Assembly (NCBI GenBank): GCA_943737045.1
Contig: CALSFV010000014.1
Coordinates: 930,001 to 994,000, forward strand
DNA from: Parapristionchus giblindavisi
Lineage: Eukaryota; Nematoda; Chromadorea; Rhabditida; Diplogasteridae
DNA: 64,000 nt
Direction of reading: 5' to 3'
The notes below the pieces were generated by a model. The model saw only the letters and a list, made by a program, of their open reading frames with translations. It did not search any database and was not told where the DNA came from. The first letter of the stretch is position 1. The number at the start of each line of letters is the position of its first letter. Both the position numbers and the translations under genes were made by a program. Positions 15,542 to 26,045 of the stretch are shown here, piece after piece.

Positions 15542-18370
15542 TCACTCAGGGAAACTAAAGGTAATCCGGTTTTTCGGTTGCACTAGGAGCCTTGCCGCTC
15601 TAGGAAAGAAGCTATTATGCCTGTAGTGAAAGCGTGAGCCTGGGTTGTTGAAATTGAGACCATTATGGGTGATATAAGGGCGAAAGTAGTGAGGTTTCAT
15701 ATTTGAGATCCTATATTTACCTCTGATAAATTTCATTGCAGCTTTGATATCTATTTCTTCTCTACGCTTTTCAAGAGTATCTAAATTTAGTTGTTTATTC
15801 CTAAGGGAAACTTTCGGCATTGAATCCCACGCTGCATTAAAACAGCGCTTGAATACTCGTCTAGTGAAATAATTCTGTACTCGTTCTAAGATCTTTTTGT
15901 CACCTTTTTGGTATGGATTGAAAACTGTAGATGCACTTTCAAGTATAGGCCTTATATATATTGAATAAGTTTTTACTAGGGTGGTTGCATTTTTAGTGCG
16001 CAGAGCTCTTAGGATTATGTGGCATGCAGTTTTCGCTTTTATAGCTGTTTGCCTGCTGTGGGTAGAGAAAGTTAGGGTCTTCTGAATGAGGAAGCCAAGA
16101 TCCTTAACCAAATCCCTCTGCTCTAGGGATGCTGTTCCGATAATGTATTTTCGCATAGGGTTAGATCTACCTAGGTGCAGCGAATTACATTTATGCGCAG
16201 CGAGTGGAAGTTGCCATTCATCTGACCATTTTACAATGGTATCGATTGCTGTTTGTAGATGTAACGGGGAATCACCAGCTTCAAAGGAGCGATAAATTTT
16301 TATATCATCTGCGTACATTCTAGCTACGACTCCGTTTTGTTGGGCTAGTGAAGGAATTTCCGAGGTATATATGAGGAAAAGAAGCGGACCCAAAACGGAT
16401 CCCTGTGGGACACCGCTTGTAACACTAAGTGACTGTGATAGCTTTTCACGGACTCTAACCTGGAAGGATCGATTACTTAAATAGGCGGATATCCAATTAA
16501 CTGTCTTATCTGACAATCCAACAGTACCAAGTTTCATTAGCAGTTTAGAATGAGATACTCTATCAAAAGCTTTCGCAAAATCAAAATATATTACATCAAC
16601 CGGTTTTCCTTCACTGATAGAAGAAGTCCAATGCTCCAGTACCTCTAACATCTGCATTTCGCGCGATCTTTTCTGTCTGAAACCGTATTGTTCATCTGGG
16701 AATATTTCCAACGATTCGCAATGAGTTATTATAGATTTACACAATAAACGCTCGAATATTCTACAGAAGAAAGAGGTTATAGAAATCGGTCTATAGTTTA
16801 GCGGATCCGAAAATGGTGGTGATTTCTTGACAGGGGTAACGATGGAGTGACGCCAGGGGGAGGGGACTACCCCTGTTTCAAAAGAATGACGAAAGATTAT
16901 TTCTAGTGGTTCAGCTATTGGTACGGCTATTTTCTTAATGAACGAGAGATCTATATTCTCTGGAGTACGACAGGAAGAGCGCTTCCATTTTTCAATTAGA
17001 GCGCATATTTCATGTCGAAGAAACAGTGGCTCTTGATAATTGCCAAAAGTTGGGAGTTGTGAAAGTTGGGGTAGTGTACCATTATCAACAGTGAACACTC
17101 CTGCGAATGCGTTTGCAAGCAGGTTGGCCTTACCTAAGTCATCCATAATGAGAATACCATTTTTGTCTTTAAGTCCCTCAACTCCTTTGTCTTTATTTGA
17201 GCAGCGTTTCATATACCGAAAGAACTTATTGCTATCTTCGCTATCGATTATTTTTCGTTCTATGGTTTTCTGGTATCTATCCAATTCTTTCCTGAACTTC
17301 TTATTTAGTTGTTCAAAACTGTGACTATCAAGAGGGTCCTGGCTATTGATTGATTTCTGCCAAGCACAAAACCTTCTGTGCAAGAGTCTTTCGATATGGG
17401 GAGGGAGTTTCCCATGGGTAACATTTATTCTAGTCCATGGTACATGGATATCTATTGATTTTTGGATTAATCCTAGTAATATGTCATAGATTTGATCTAC
17501 TCCCACAATTGTAGAGAATAGACCTGTCCAGTCTACATTCGCTAATTGTATATTAATGAGATCGTAGTCTGCTTTTCTGTAATCTCTTTTCAATACGAAT
17601 GAGGGGACGGAGTGTTCTATAGAGATCTTGAAATCAATTGTATAATGATCAGACTTACAAAACGGCGGGGCAATTTTGATTTGGTTTATCAGTCTATTAT
17701 TACAGAGAACTAGATCCAATATATTTCCGTGTACGTGGGTCGGATCTTTGACCAACTGTGCAAGTTTCAATGTGCTGCAAAATTCAAGGAATGATTGAGA
17801 GGGAGGTATGACCGTTTGAGCCATAGGAAACTTAAGCCAATTAATATCAGGAAAGTTGAAATCACCTGTTATGATGGAAGGTTGGGGGCAAGAGCAGAGA
17901 TCAGTTATTGATTTTATAAGTGCATCCGTATGAACAGTTGTTGCTTTGGGATTACGATAGGCGCATATAATTCTAAGTAAATCACCATTAATATCTATAT
18001 CTACGGCAGCTAATTCATGGGATCCTTTTACTACTTCACTAGCTATTTGTACAGCACTAATGGATGAGTGGATGATGATGGCTACACCTCCACCGTTCAT
18101 GTTTCTGTCTCTACGATATACATTGTAGGTTTGGTGATACGAGTCAAGCAAAAGAGAATTAGGGAAGGATGGCCCCAGCCAAGTTTCTGTAAGGCAAATA
18201 ATTAAATGATTGCGGGCAAGTATTTGGGAAAGGTACGGCAGTTTATTCTTTACAGAGCGACAATTGGCAACCAGTGCAGATAGTGGAACGGATTTTGAGT
18301 TTTTGTCTGAGTTATCATTGAACCGGCGGATTTTTACCAGTTTCCCTGAAGACCATTGTAAGGAGGACAA
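15542..18370 (-). CDS. LINE3 ORF2: endonuclease and reverse transcriptase
   Basis: This is the polyprotein for target-primed reverse transcription: it nicks genomic DNA and copies the element RNA. The N-terminal endonuclease has ANCRSVKNK, LTETW, GGGVAII, ITGDFNFPDINW (about residue 170) and KSDHYTIDF (about 240). The RT has NYRPISITS, YFDFAKAFD (about 598), SGVPQGSVLGPLLF and MYADDIKIY (about 686), followed by a C-terminal region of about 250 residues. About 942 codons are open, normal for CR1/Jockey clades. The first codon given is TTG, not ATG: no ATG precedes the endonuclease motifs in this frame. It is in the -1 frame relative to ORF1, with a GGGAAAC heptamer at 18340-18346, so translation by -1 frameshifting is likely. 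Confidence 0.9.
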   Translation of the reverse strand: MSSLQWSSGKLVKIRRFNDNSDKNSKSVPLSALVANCRSVKNKLPYLSQILARNHLIICLTETWLGPSFPNSLLLDSYHQTYNVYRRDRNMNGGGVAIIIHSSISAVQIASEVVKGSHELAAVDIDINGDLLRIICAYRNPKATTVHTDALIKSITDLCSCPQPSIITGDFNFPDINWLKFPMAQTVIPPSQSFLEFCSTLKLAQLVKDPTHVHGNILDLVLCNNRLINQIKIAPPFCKSDHYTIDFKISIEHSVPSFVLKRDYRKADYDLINIQLANVDWTGLFSTIVGVDQIYDILLGLIQKSIDIHVPWTRINVTHGKLPPHIERLLHRRFCAWQKSINSQDPLDSHSFEQLNKKFRKELDRYQKTIERKIIDSEDSNKFFRYMKRCSNKDKGVEGLKDKNGILIMDDLGKANLLANAFAGVFTVDNGTLPQLSQLPTFGNYQEPLFLRHEICALIEKWKRSSCRTPENIDLSFIKKIAVPIAEPLEIIFRHSFETGVVPSPWRHSIVTPVKKSPPFSDPLNYRPISITSFFCRIFERLLCKSIITHCESLEIFPDEQYGFRQKRSREMQMLEVLEHWTSSISEGKPVDVIYFDFAKAFDRVSHSKLLMKLGTVGLSDKTVNWISAYLSNRSFQVRVREKLSQSLSVTSGVPQGSVLGPLLFLIYTSEIPSLAQQNGVVARMYADDIKIYRSFEAGDSPLHLQTAIDTIVKWSDEWQLPLAAHKCNSLHLGRSNPMRKYIIGTASLEQRDLVKDLGFLIQKTLTFSTHSRQTAIKAKTACHIILRALRTKNATTLVKTYSIYIRPILESASTVFNPYQKGDKKILERVQNYFTRRVFKRCFNAAWDSMPKVSLRNKQLNLDTLEKRREEIDIKAAMKFIRGKYRISNMKPHYFRPYITHNGLNFNNPGSRFHYRHNSFFPRAARLLVQPKNRITFSFPE

Positions 18371-19383
18371 CCATATTGAGATACATGAGACATAAATGGA
18401 GTGGGGAATGAATATTGATTAGAATACGAATACTGATTTGGGTATTGATAACTGTGGTATGGAGCATTCAAGGTGGGATTGTTGTAGGAGTATGTGGGAG
18501 TAGGGCGGTAATCTTGATAAGTTGCACGAGAATGGGGACGGTATTGATCGACTGGCATAGTTGGGTATTGGGAATGGGTTCTTTCTCTTCTATCAATTGG
18601 GATCTTCTTCTGTTGTCTTCTATTGGAGTTATCAATGGGAGGTTGTTTGTGTACTGTATATTTACTTGGAGGGGTCTTTCTTCTCTTCTCAGGATCGGCA
18701 ATTGATTCTCTCACGTAGATGTCGTCGAAGCGGGGATCATTCAAGGCTTTGCGCCAATTGGCTAGGAAGTATCTTGCATGGGAACGAGTAGGCATTAGGA
18801 CTTTTACTAGACGATTGTATTCAGCATTAGGATCAGTTATGGGCATTCTATAAACGGCTAAGGGAAGTACAGGGCAACCAGCAAGAGCTGACAATATACA
18901 AACATTATCGTAGTCCTGCTTGATTTGTTCGAGTGGGGTGATATTACGATCAATAGGGAGACGAGCAATGACAAGACTTCTTTCAAGATCAGCGAGGTTC
19001 TCAGTGGGAGGATTGGGAGGTTCAGGTGGTGACTGACTATGAGGAGGAGCAATGCATGTTTGAAGGGATACATTCATTGAATCATCCCTGTCTACTTCAC
19101 GATCGATATCATTGGGAATGGGTCTATTGTCAAGTTGCGATCGGAGAAGACTAACCTCCTTTTCCAACTGTTTACAGCGTTCCTTCTGTGATCTCATCTC
19201 ATCTTCATGTTTATCCAATTGAACCCTCATCTTTACGAGTAGCAATGTAATGTCTTCAATTGCGAGTATACCATCTTCTTCAAGACGTCTCCTCTTATTC
19301 ACTTGTGATGGTGTATCCATGTTTGATGTGGATGATCCTGAGATAGTAGGTGAAACACGAGATATGATATTGTTAAACATCAC
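18334..19383 (-). CDS. LINE3 ORF1: nucleic-acid-binding coiled-coil protein
   Basis: 349 residues. An N-terminal polar region leads into a heptad-like coiled coil around residues 40-90, then a globular part containing VYRMP and a KVLMPTRSHARYFL segment typical of ORF1 proteins of invertebrate CR1-like LINEs. The C-terminal 100 residues are rich in Tyr, Pro, Asn and Gln. By family it would bind element RNA and form the ribonucleoprotein. It ends at TAA 18334-18336, four bases after a G-GGA-AAC heptamer in its own reading frame. Confidence 0.8.
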   Translation of the reverse strand: MMFNNIISRVSPTISGSSTSNMDTPSQVNKRRRLEEDGILAIEDITLLLVKMRVQLDKHEDEMRSQKERCKQLEKEVSLLRSQLDNRPIPNDIDREVDRDDSMNVSLQTCIAPPHSQSPPEPPNPPTENLADLERSLVIARLPIDRNITPLEQIKQDYDNVCILSALAGCPVLPLAVYRMPITDPNAEYNRLVKVLMPTRSHARYFLANWRKALNDPRFDDIYVRESIADPEKRRKTPPSKYTVHKQPPIDNSNRRQQKKIPIDRRERTHSQYPTMPVDQYRPHSRATYQDYRPTPTYSYNNPTLNAPYHSYQYPNQYSYSNQYSFPTPFMSHVSQYGCPPYNGLQGNW

Positions 19384-19569
19384 CTAATCAGGTACCGATT
19401 ATCTTGACTTGTTAGCCCCCGGTACTGGAGCTCAGATTACAATTGGTGTACTTGACGATAGAGTAGGCAGAGGGTGGAGGGTCCAGAGAGTAAGAGGAAG
19501 ACTCAGAGGAGACTATTGTGTCACCATTCTTGGTGAGAGAAGAGAGAGGAGGTGAGAGAAGAGAGAGGA

Positions 19570-20190
19570 CAAAAACAAGTTCATATCTGTTGCATTCATT
19601 GATTTCTCGAAAGCTTTTGATTCAATTCCTATTGATCTACTTCTACATAAATGTTCGCTTTTGGGTATTAAAGGGTCTCTCCTTAATTGGATTCGTTTTT
19701 TTCTTACCAATCGATCTCAATCTGTTATTGTAGGGGATACCGTATCCCAGCCTTTCAATGTACTATCAGGAGTTCCACAGGGTAGTTGTCTCGGTCCACT
19801 GCTTTTCTGCATGTACATTAGTGATCTACCACATGTACTCCCATCTACAGTACACTGTGTTATCTATGCAGATGACGTCAAACTTTACTCTATATCTGAT
19901 ACATCCGCCCTCCAAACAGCTCTTTCCGCATTGCAAATATGGTCATCTCAATGGGGTTTATCTATCTCACTTTCCAAAACAGTCATTATGCGCATTGGAA
20001 ATAGTCATCCAGATATCGACTTCTTGATCAATAACACTCCCCTTCCTGTAGTGAAGCAATTCACTGATCTTGGCGTTACCTACAGTAATACTCTCTGCTT
20101 TTCATCTCACATTCAATCCATAGTCTCTAGAGCCAAAGCAAGATGTTCATACATCTACCGTATTTTCTCCTCGAAAAATCCTATCTTGTA
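19570..20190 (+). pseudogene. LINE1 ORF2 fragment: RT catalytic core
   Basis: Continuation of the LINE1 polymerase after the LINE3 insertion. It includes FIDFSKAFDS, SGVPQGSCLGPLLF and VIYADDVKLY. It is interrupted at the TA dinucleotide 20189-20190 by the DNA element that follows. Confidence 0.85.
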
Positions 20191-21869
20191 CACTGAGAGC
20201 AAACTTACCTGGCAAATCGTTCGCCACTCCCATTTGCCTGGCAAACGATTTGCCAGAAATCTGTGGCCGTATCCATGAACGTTTGTCGGGCTTTGCCGGC
20301 AAAAGCGTTTGCCGCGGCAAACGTTTGCCGTGGCGAACGCTTTTGCCGGCAAATGGTTTGTCGGTATCCAAGAAGCCCTTTTCACCTTGGCAAACGTTTG
20401 TCGACAAATGTTTTCGTTTGCCGACAAACGAAGGCGCATTTGATGCGCGCAAAGAGTAATCGATTGTTATAAATATTGATTGGCTGGGTTTCTTTTATTT
20501 TTTCTCAGCGCAATTCTATAAAATATATTTTTTTATCGATGCTGGTGTGTTGTGAAAGTCTTTAATATAATAAATTAATGATATGCACAACGAAAAATCT
20601 ATCGAAAAAATACATATTTTTGGATTTTTGGATATTCACATACCAATGCGAGAATTGATACATATGACTCATTTTCAGGTCACTTGATGAGAAACGAAGA
20701 TAAAAACGATGATTTTTTAAGCGAAAAAATGATTAATTTCATAAATCTTTTTAGAGATCATATATTTTGTTTGTTTCAGTGCGGAATACAAAAACGGCGA
20801 GGGCACCTGAAATGTATTATTACACAACTCTTTATTTCTTCCGATCGATATGTCTTGATGTATTCGGTACTGAAACAAATAAAATAAATATTCTCTAAAA
20901 TGTATGACATTAGCCTCATGACCACATATACTGTAATTATCAGACCATACAGTACATCATAATCAACCAACAAGAATGGGCGAACCGAAGCACTCATCCT
21001 TCGATTTTTTTTTGAAAAATTAAAGGGCTGTAATTGTGCTAATTGTTGGGAAATAAGTGTAGGTAAAAGTCACTTGGCGGTAGAACTGCAGAAATTGCGC
21101 GATTTAAAAAAAAATTTTTCGCACCGCATTTGTCAAAAATTAATAGAAATTAAAGTATTGGACGGATGGAAGTCTCCCGGTGCAATAAAAAAATTAAAGG
21201 CTCTTGGCGCAATACCCCAATGGGAAGGCAAGGCTGCGACAAAGAAAATTGCGCCCAAACATGGTGCCCATTTTGAGGATACGGTGCAGTATGTACCATA
21301 AAAATGTAATTGGTGAGTTCGCACTGGTAGGACCGTAGTACACTTTTACTCTGTAAATTTCTCCCCGCGGGGCACTCTGTCATTTTCAGAGACTTTCAAG
21401 CTGTCCCGCCGGGTGCCCTGCAACTGGCCCCGCAGGGTTCCCGGTAGAGTGCCCCGCGTGGCGAGTGACAGGGTGCCCCGCGGGGTAGAGTTTCCAGAGT
21501 ATATGGATAAATTGGTGAACGTGCATTTGCATACAGTGCAGCAGATTCCCCGTCTTGAAATGGGGGTAGAGGCTAATCCGTATTGCGATACCAGTAATTT
21601 TTTCGTTTTCACTTTCTCGGAAAGAAGTGGAAACTGGGAAGATGGGTGCCCTTACCGAATACGACGAGGATCGGCGACTGGACATGGTAACGAATGTTTT
21701 AACTCTACATCGCCGGTTTGATTGGCTGGACGATGTCATTTGATGAAAAGTGAGTGCTATACGATAACGAAGAGCGAAGGATTTGATAGATTGGTTTACA
21801 CGAATCGCCGTTAGATGTCCCCAAACCCTGATTTGCAGCGCAAGAAAGTAATAATGTGCATATGGTTGT

Positions 21870-22200
21870 CAGTACGGGGAGTTGAGTTCTTGGAAATCCT
21901 TACAGAGGGTACGATTACCACGGCACAGGTACACACTCTCCAGCTACGGAAGCTAAGACTCCACCTCGAACAATCACGTCGGTAGAACGGAAATACTTCC
22001 AACATGACAACGCTCGTCCCCATACTGCTAGAACGAAAAAGGCTGAGCTATAAGGATACGGCTGGACTGTCCAACCATCATCCGATCATGACCCTCTAAT
22101 TATCACCTTTTCTCGGCACCCCGTCTTTCCACAAATACATAGCAGTGCTTCAAAGACCGAGCCACTATCCAGACCGTACTCGGAATCTATTTCAAGAATC
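21870..22200 (+). pseudogene. Mariner/Tc1 transposase remnant
   Basis: The plus-strand frame contains HDNARPHTARTKKAEL (about 22003-22050), the second-aspartate block of mariner-family transposases, followed by a stop and scrambled remains of the next block. The first and third catalytic blocks are not recognisable. It lies inside the 4.4 kb TA-flanked element and could be its own decayed transposase or an older nested insertion. Confidence 0.6.
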
Positions 22201-23199
22201 ACCAAAAAAAAATATTATAAACTGTAAACTGAAAACTAAAAAACTGTGAGGTAGATGGGAGAAGACCATCCATGCGAATGGAGAATATTTAAAGAATCCA
22301 TCATGCTTTGTTAAAATGTTGTGAATTTTTTTTAGGAAAATGAACAACGAGTGTGAGTTATGACTTAACCCTACTTTTTTTGGAAATTCTACGCAACAAG
22401 AAAACTTGAAAACTAGCGCTCTTTAATTCAATGTGAGTGATTTCAACGTGACCTTTTCAGCATTTCGTTTCCTTATCACAATTTAATTGAAAATCTTTTT
22501 TAAAATTCAAAATTTTCCGCGATAAAATAGTTCAGAAACGTAGTAAGCCAGCACACACAATTCTCACGCCTGATACAGGGGACACGGGAATCCCACGGCA
22601 ATGAGGGGATTCTGCTGCAATCTATTCATTTTTCACGGCGTTGTAATTCAAGAGGATAGCGGGAACACCTCGTTGATGCCTCGAGAACACCCCCCCCCCG
22701 TAAAAAGTCCAAATTTGTTCCCGGCTCTCTCTCATACGAAGTTAACAAAAATCAATCAATAACTAGGGTAGGTGTATCATGCATATGTACAACCATACGC
22801 TGGACAATTGCGCGCATACATTTAAAATCAGTAACTGTAGTCGGGGACCTCTATTGTAAACAACAACAAGATTTGAGTTCATTTCTCATATCGCCGCGTC
22901 CACAGAATTGCCACAAGTTTCTTCGTCTCCGCTCGAATTGACCAAAACACGTTACTCTGAGATAGCGAAATTTGTCTGTCGTACGCTACCTGTCCCTCCG
23001 CACTCTCCGGAACTTACTTTCTCTTGTTGCTGGTTTATTTGATTATCTAATATAATAATTGCCATGGAACATTATACAGTCCCTAATACTTGAGCACGGA
23101 ACATTAAGGCAATACAGGAGATAAAGACATAATACGACACACATCAAGCATTATCTCGTTTTATGAAAATAATAAAGATCGATAAAATCATCAATTTCA

Positions 23200-23401
23200 A
23201 TTTCAATTTCTTTATCATGTCAGGCATTAATGCTCTGATGGGGATGAGTCGGTGGTATTCAGCACGGGTTGCAATCCACCAATTAACACCACTGGCTCGC
23301 TTCAAATCGTCTCTCCATCGAACTCGTGGCTTTCCCGGGGGGCGTGTCCAGTTGTAGGGCGTCCATAGTGTTGTCGCACGACTCCAATGTTCCGTGTCCA
23401 T
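23200..23401 (-). pseudogene. RTE-like LINE 3' stub
   Basis: The minus strand encodes PPGKPRVRWRDDLKRASG followed by a W-x-x-A-x-R-A-E-Y pattern, a typical C-terminal tail of RTE-like LINE polymerases. It ends in AAATTG repeats at 23200. It differs from the stubs at 9048 and 37385, so it comes from another subfamily. Confidence 0.55.
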
Positions 23402-24002
23402 ATCAATATTGTCAAAAAATATTTTCGTCAGTTATGATAACATTACCCGACGTGGCAAAAGTGACTTATTGTTTGATCGATAAGTTGGTCACTTAATATC
23501 ATCATCCAAAACACCAACCAGATTTAAAAAAAAACCATTTCGACTAATTCGACGGAATTCAACGTGAGTAAGAGAATCAAAAGAGGAAGATCTATCACAA
23601 AATACACGGGCGACGTGAGATTGAATCTCACGATCAATTTCACCCATGGTGAAAATTTTACTTGAAAAAAAAATTAAAAAATAAAAAAATAAACGAAAAA
23701 AGTGAAAAAGAAAAAAACGGCAAACAGTCCGGCAAACACTAAAGTCAAGGGGTACCCTTGACTTTAGCTTTTGCCACGGCAAACGTGTTTGTCGACAAAA
23801 GAAATGTTCATGGATACGGCAAACACTCTTTGCCGGCAAAAGGGTTTGCCGGTGGCTTCGGCAAACCCTTTTGCCGTGGCAAATGCTTTCATGGATACGG
23901 CCTCTGGAGTGGCCCATTTCGGGCAATCGATTTGCCCGCTTTATGGCTATAGGATTATATGTTTCTTTGAAAAGACTACGAGTTCTGAGCTATGTGCAAG
24001 GG

Positions 24003-24070
24003 TGTCCTGGTAGCGCAGTGGGTAGGGGGCTTGGCTAGTTCGCGGTGGGTTGGTGGTTCGGTTCCTTGTA
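24003..24070 (+). repeat. tRNA-like sequence (SINE-type promoter boxes)
   Basis: GGTAGCGCAGTGGGTAGGGG resembles a tRNA A box/D arm, and GGTTCGGTTCC about 40 bases later resembles a B box. The acceptor stem does not pair, so this is a tRNA-derived remnant and not a functional gene. A second B-box-like piece on the minus strand (AGTTCGATTCCC) lies at about 24360-24375. Confidence 0.45.
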
Positions 24071-24557
24071 TCTACATTTCAACTTATTCATGGCGATCTG
24101 AAGTTGTCACATCAGCATGTGATCCTTGATTTCTTATTTTTCATTTTTGCTGATTTTTTTGCTGTTAATGAAAGTCAGTGGGTTACTTTAGTGAAATACT
24201 CAAGCTATCATGAGAGAAGAAAGATGATTTGGACTGCCAAAAGCCAATAAATTTAAAGTATACTATGTGTTTTCAAGACGATTCTACTAGAGTAGAACAA
24301 CAATAGCTCTATCAAGTTATATAACGAAGTTTTAAAGCTGCAAAAGATTTGTGCTCCAAGTGGGAATCGAACTGGCGTGGGTGAGAAGCGCCTTCCCTGA
24401 TTTCCGACAACGGGGTATCGATTTGCCCGTATTTGGGCGAAACATAATAGCCCAAATTCTGGCTAAAGAGATTCGCCCGAATACGGGCAAATTGTTACAT
24501 GAGTTCCCAGATGGGCAAATCATTTGCCCGAATATAGGTAACTTTGCTCTCAGTGTA

Positions 24558-25033
24558 CGCTCGCATGTTCTCCTTATATGTTAGGCCTATACTAGAGTAT
24601 GCTTGCGAAATATGGTCTCCTCGCGAACAATATCTTATCGACCTCATAGAGAAAGTTCAAAGATCATTTACTCGTAGTATATATGCTAAATGTGGTCTCA
24701 CTCCTACCTCTTATTCCAATCGATTATCACACCTGAACCTTGATCTCCTTGAGCAAAGACGCACCCTTATAGACTTGAGTTTCACTTATAAAGTAGTGCA
24801 TGGACTAGTTAGTATAGACAATCCCTCATTTCTTTTATCTTCACCCTCTAGAATTTCCCGTAGACACAACTATATTCTTCGTAAACACCCTTGTAGATCC
24901 ACTCGTTTCTCTCATTTCTTTTCAAACCGTATTGTAAACGTTTGGAACTCTCTTCCCAATAGCTCGATTATATGTCCTAATCCAAAATCGTTTAGTAATT
25001 CTATCAAATCAATTATATGTAGCCCGTCAGTAA
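24558..25033 (+). pseudogene. LINE1 ORF2 fragment: C-terminal region
   Basis: Last part of the interrupted LINE1 polymerase, almost identical to residues from about 780 of the copy at 43.7-46.5 kb (ARMFSLYVRPILEYACEIW onward). It ends near 25020 and is followed by a 3' UTR with an internal deletion relative to the full copy. Confidence 0.85.
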
Positions 25034-25080
25034 ATTATGTATACAACCATTTGTCTTGTTTGTGTCCTGTTTGTGCATAA

Positions 25081-25766
25081 AATAATCTTCTTTTCGACCT
25101 TTATATATTGGTATCATTAGTTTTATTTATTTGGAATGAACATTAGTATTATTGTATGTTTGAATATTGGTTCTGCTCTTTTCGGAAGTGAAATAAAAGT
25201 AAATTTATTGCAATTAAATAGTCGTTTGTTAACGGTGTTTTAAAGTAGGAACAAGATAATTGGGCTTCGCATATTCGCTCTTTTCATAGGTGAAGCAACG
25301 AGCTTCCAACTCGCATTACTGTATTGGGCGGGATTTATAGTTTTAGAGAAAATGCATTTTCTATTCGTGGAGATGTGATCTAGATATAGTTTTCTTGTGT
25401 GTTTATTAATAGTACTTTTGATGACGTTGTATTTTAGTCATGCTGTAGCATTCACTAATCTAGTGACAATTACTGTAGGATATGAAAACTATAAAAAATA
25501 GAGTATTTAAAAAAACAATGTGAGAAAGAGATTCATCAATTGTGAAATGAATCAATAAACATAAAAAGTAATCGATAGTACATAGAATACGCAATTTGTT
25601 TTTATTTTATACGAAATGAGAATAACTAAGAAAAAAAGGAACTTCGAAATATCTCGAAGTAATACTTTTATTGTTGAAAAATATTCTATATTTCATGAAT
25701 TACTTTCTCACACTTGTCTAGTGAGAACGAGAACCAAAAACCGCAGATATTTAAAAACATAATTTG
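25081..25766. other. AT-rich stretch without recognisable features
   Basis: This lies between the LINE1 3' end and the repeated unit at 25.77 kb. I see no gene, repeat unit shared with the rest of the window, or terminal inverted repeats. Confidence 0.4.
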
Positions 25767-26045
25767 TATGACCCCATGTTATGAAATTTCATATGATCTA
25801 CATATACTCACCTGAACCCCTACATATTTACAGTTGTATGGCTCCGCCGCTTCTGATAAACCCCGACATTTATGTACCGATTTGGACTCCGCCCGTTTAA
25901 CTTCGCGGGCTTGGACACCACATGACAGAAACGAGCGCACCCAAAAATCTTTATTATTCCAATGAAGAAGACCGCCAGAGTGCGCACCTACCTTCAACAA
26001 AACGACGATCACCTAGATTCTTCTGACGCCCGAGTAGATTATCCA
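25767..26045 (-). other. Repeated gene-like unit U, copy 1
   Basis: The minus strand shows an exon-like stretch bounded by an acceptor-like site and a GTGAGTATATG donor at about 25800-25812, containing GTGTCCAAGCCCGCG and GGCGGAGTC. The same unit occurs at 28190-28465 (+), 57665-57945 (-) and, shorter, at 59060-59200 (+). The copies differ in frame (an ATCA insertion is present here and at 28.3 kb but not at 57.7 kb), so coding status is doubtful. This copy lies outside the inverted-duplication arm and is inverted relative to the neighbouring one. Confidence 0.45.

Larger units (their letters stand above)
15373..19569 (-). mobile_element. LINE3: near-complete CR1/Jockey-type LINE
   Basis: A minus-strand non-LTR retrotransposon inserted into LINE1 ORF2. 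Its 3' end, with a short AAT-rich tail, faces left at 15373, and its 5' end lies at about 19569 next to GAGAGAAGAGAGAGG repeats. It carries ORF1 and ORF2 without obvious disabling mutations. LINE1 resumes at once on the far side. Confidence 0.88.
20191..24555. mobile_element. 4.4 kb DNA element, CACTGAGAG ends, TA duplication
   Basis: Termini CACTGAGAGCAAACTTACCT and AGGTAACTTTGCTCTCAGTG are inverted repeats; TA is duplicated at 20189-20190 and 24556-24557. The intact LINE1 copy at about 46030 shows the single-TA empty site. Subterminal zones (20205-20450, 23715-23940, 24370-24545) are dense in GGCAAA/TTTGCC and GGGCAAA/TTTGCCC motifs. Inside are a mariner transposase scrap, an RTE-like stub and tRNA-like sequence. 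No intact transposase. Shorter relatives with the same ends are at 27011, 27198 and 30976. Confidence 0.82.
13641..25080 (+). mobile_element. LINE1 copy, split by LINE3 and a DNA element
   Basis: CR1/Jockey-type LINE1 homologous to the complete copy at 42498-46627. Its pieces are 13687-15371, 19570-20190 and 24556-about 25080. Joined, they would run from near the ORF2 start to the 3' end. ORF1 is absent. The 5' end carries a 22-base inverted copy (13649-13670) of the sequence just upstream of ORF2. The 3' UTR has an internal deletion after codon TAGC near 25020. Inserted inside are LINE3 (15373-19569) and a TA-flanked DNA element (20191-24555). The intact copy shows both uninterrupted junctions. 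Confidence 0.88.

Noticed and set aside
20147..20472. Overlapping frames rich in Arg, Cys and Ala
   Set aside because: They result from the GGCAAA/TTTGCC repeat array in the terminus of the DNA element.
24003..24400. Functional tRNA gene
   Set aside because: A-box-like and B-box-like words are present, but no acceptor-stem pairing was found and the halves are on opposite strands.
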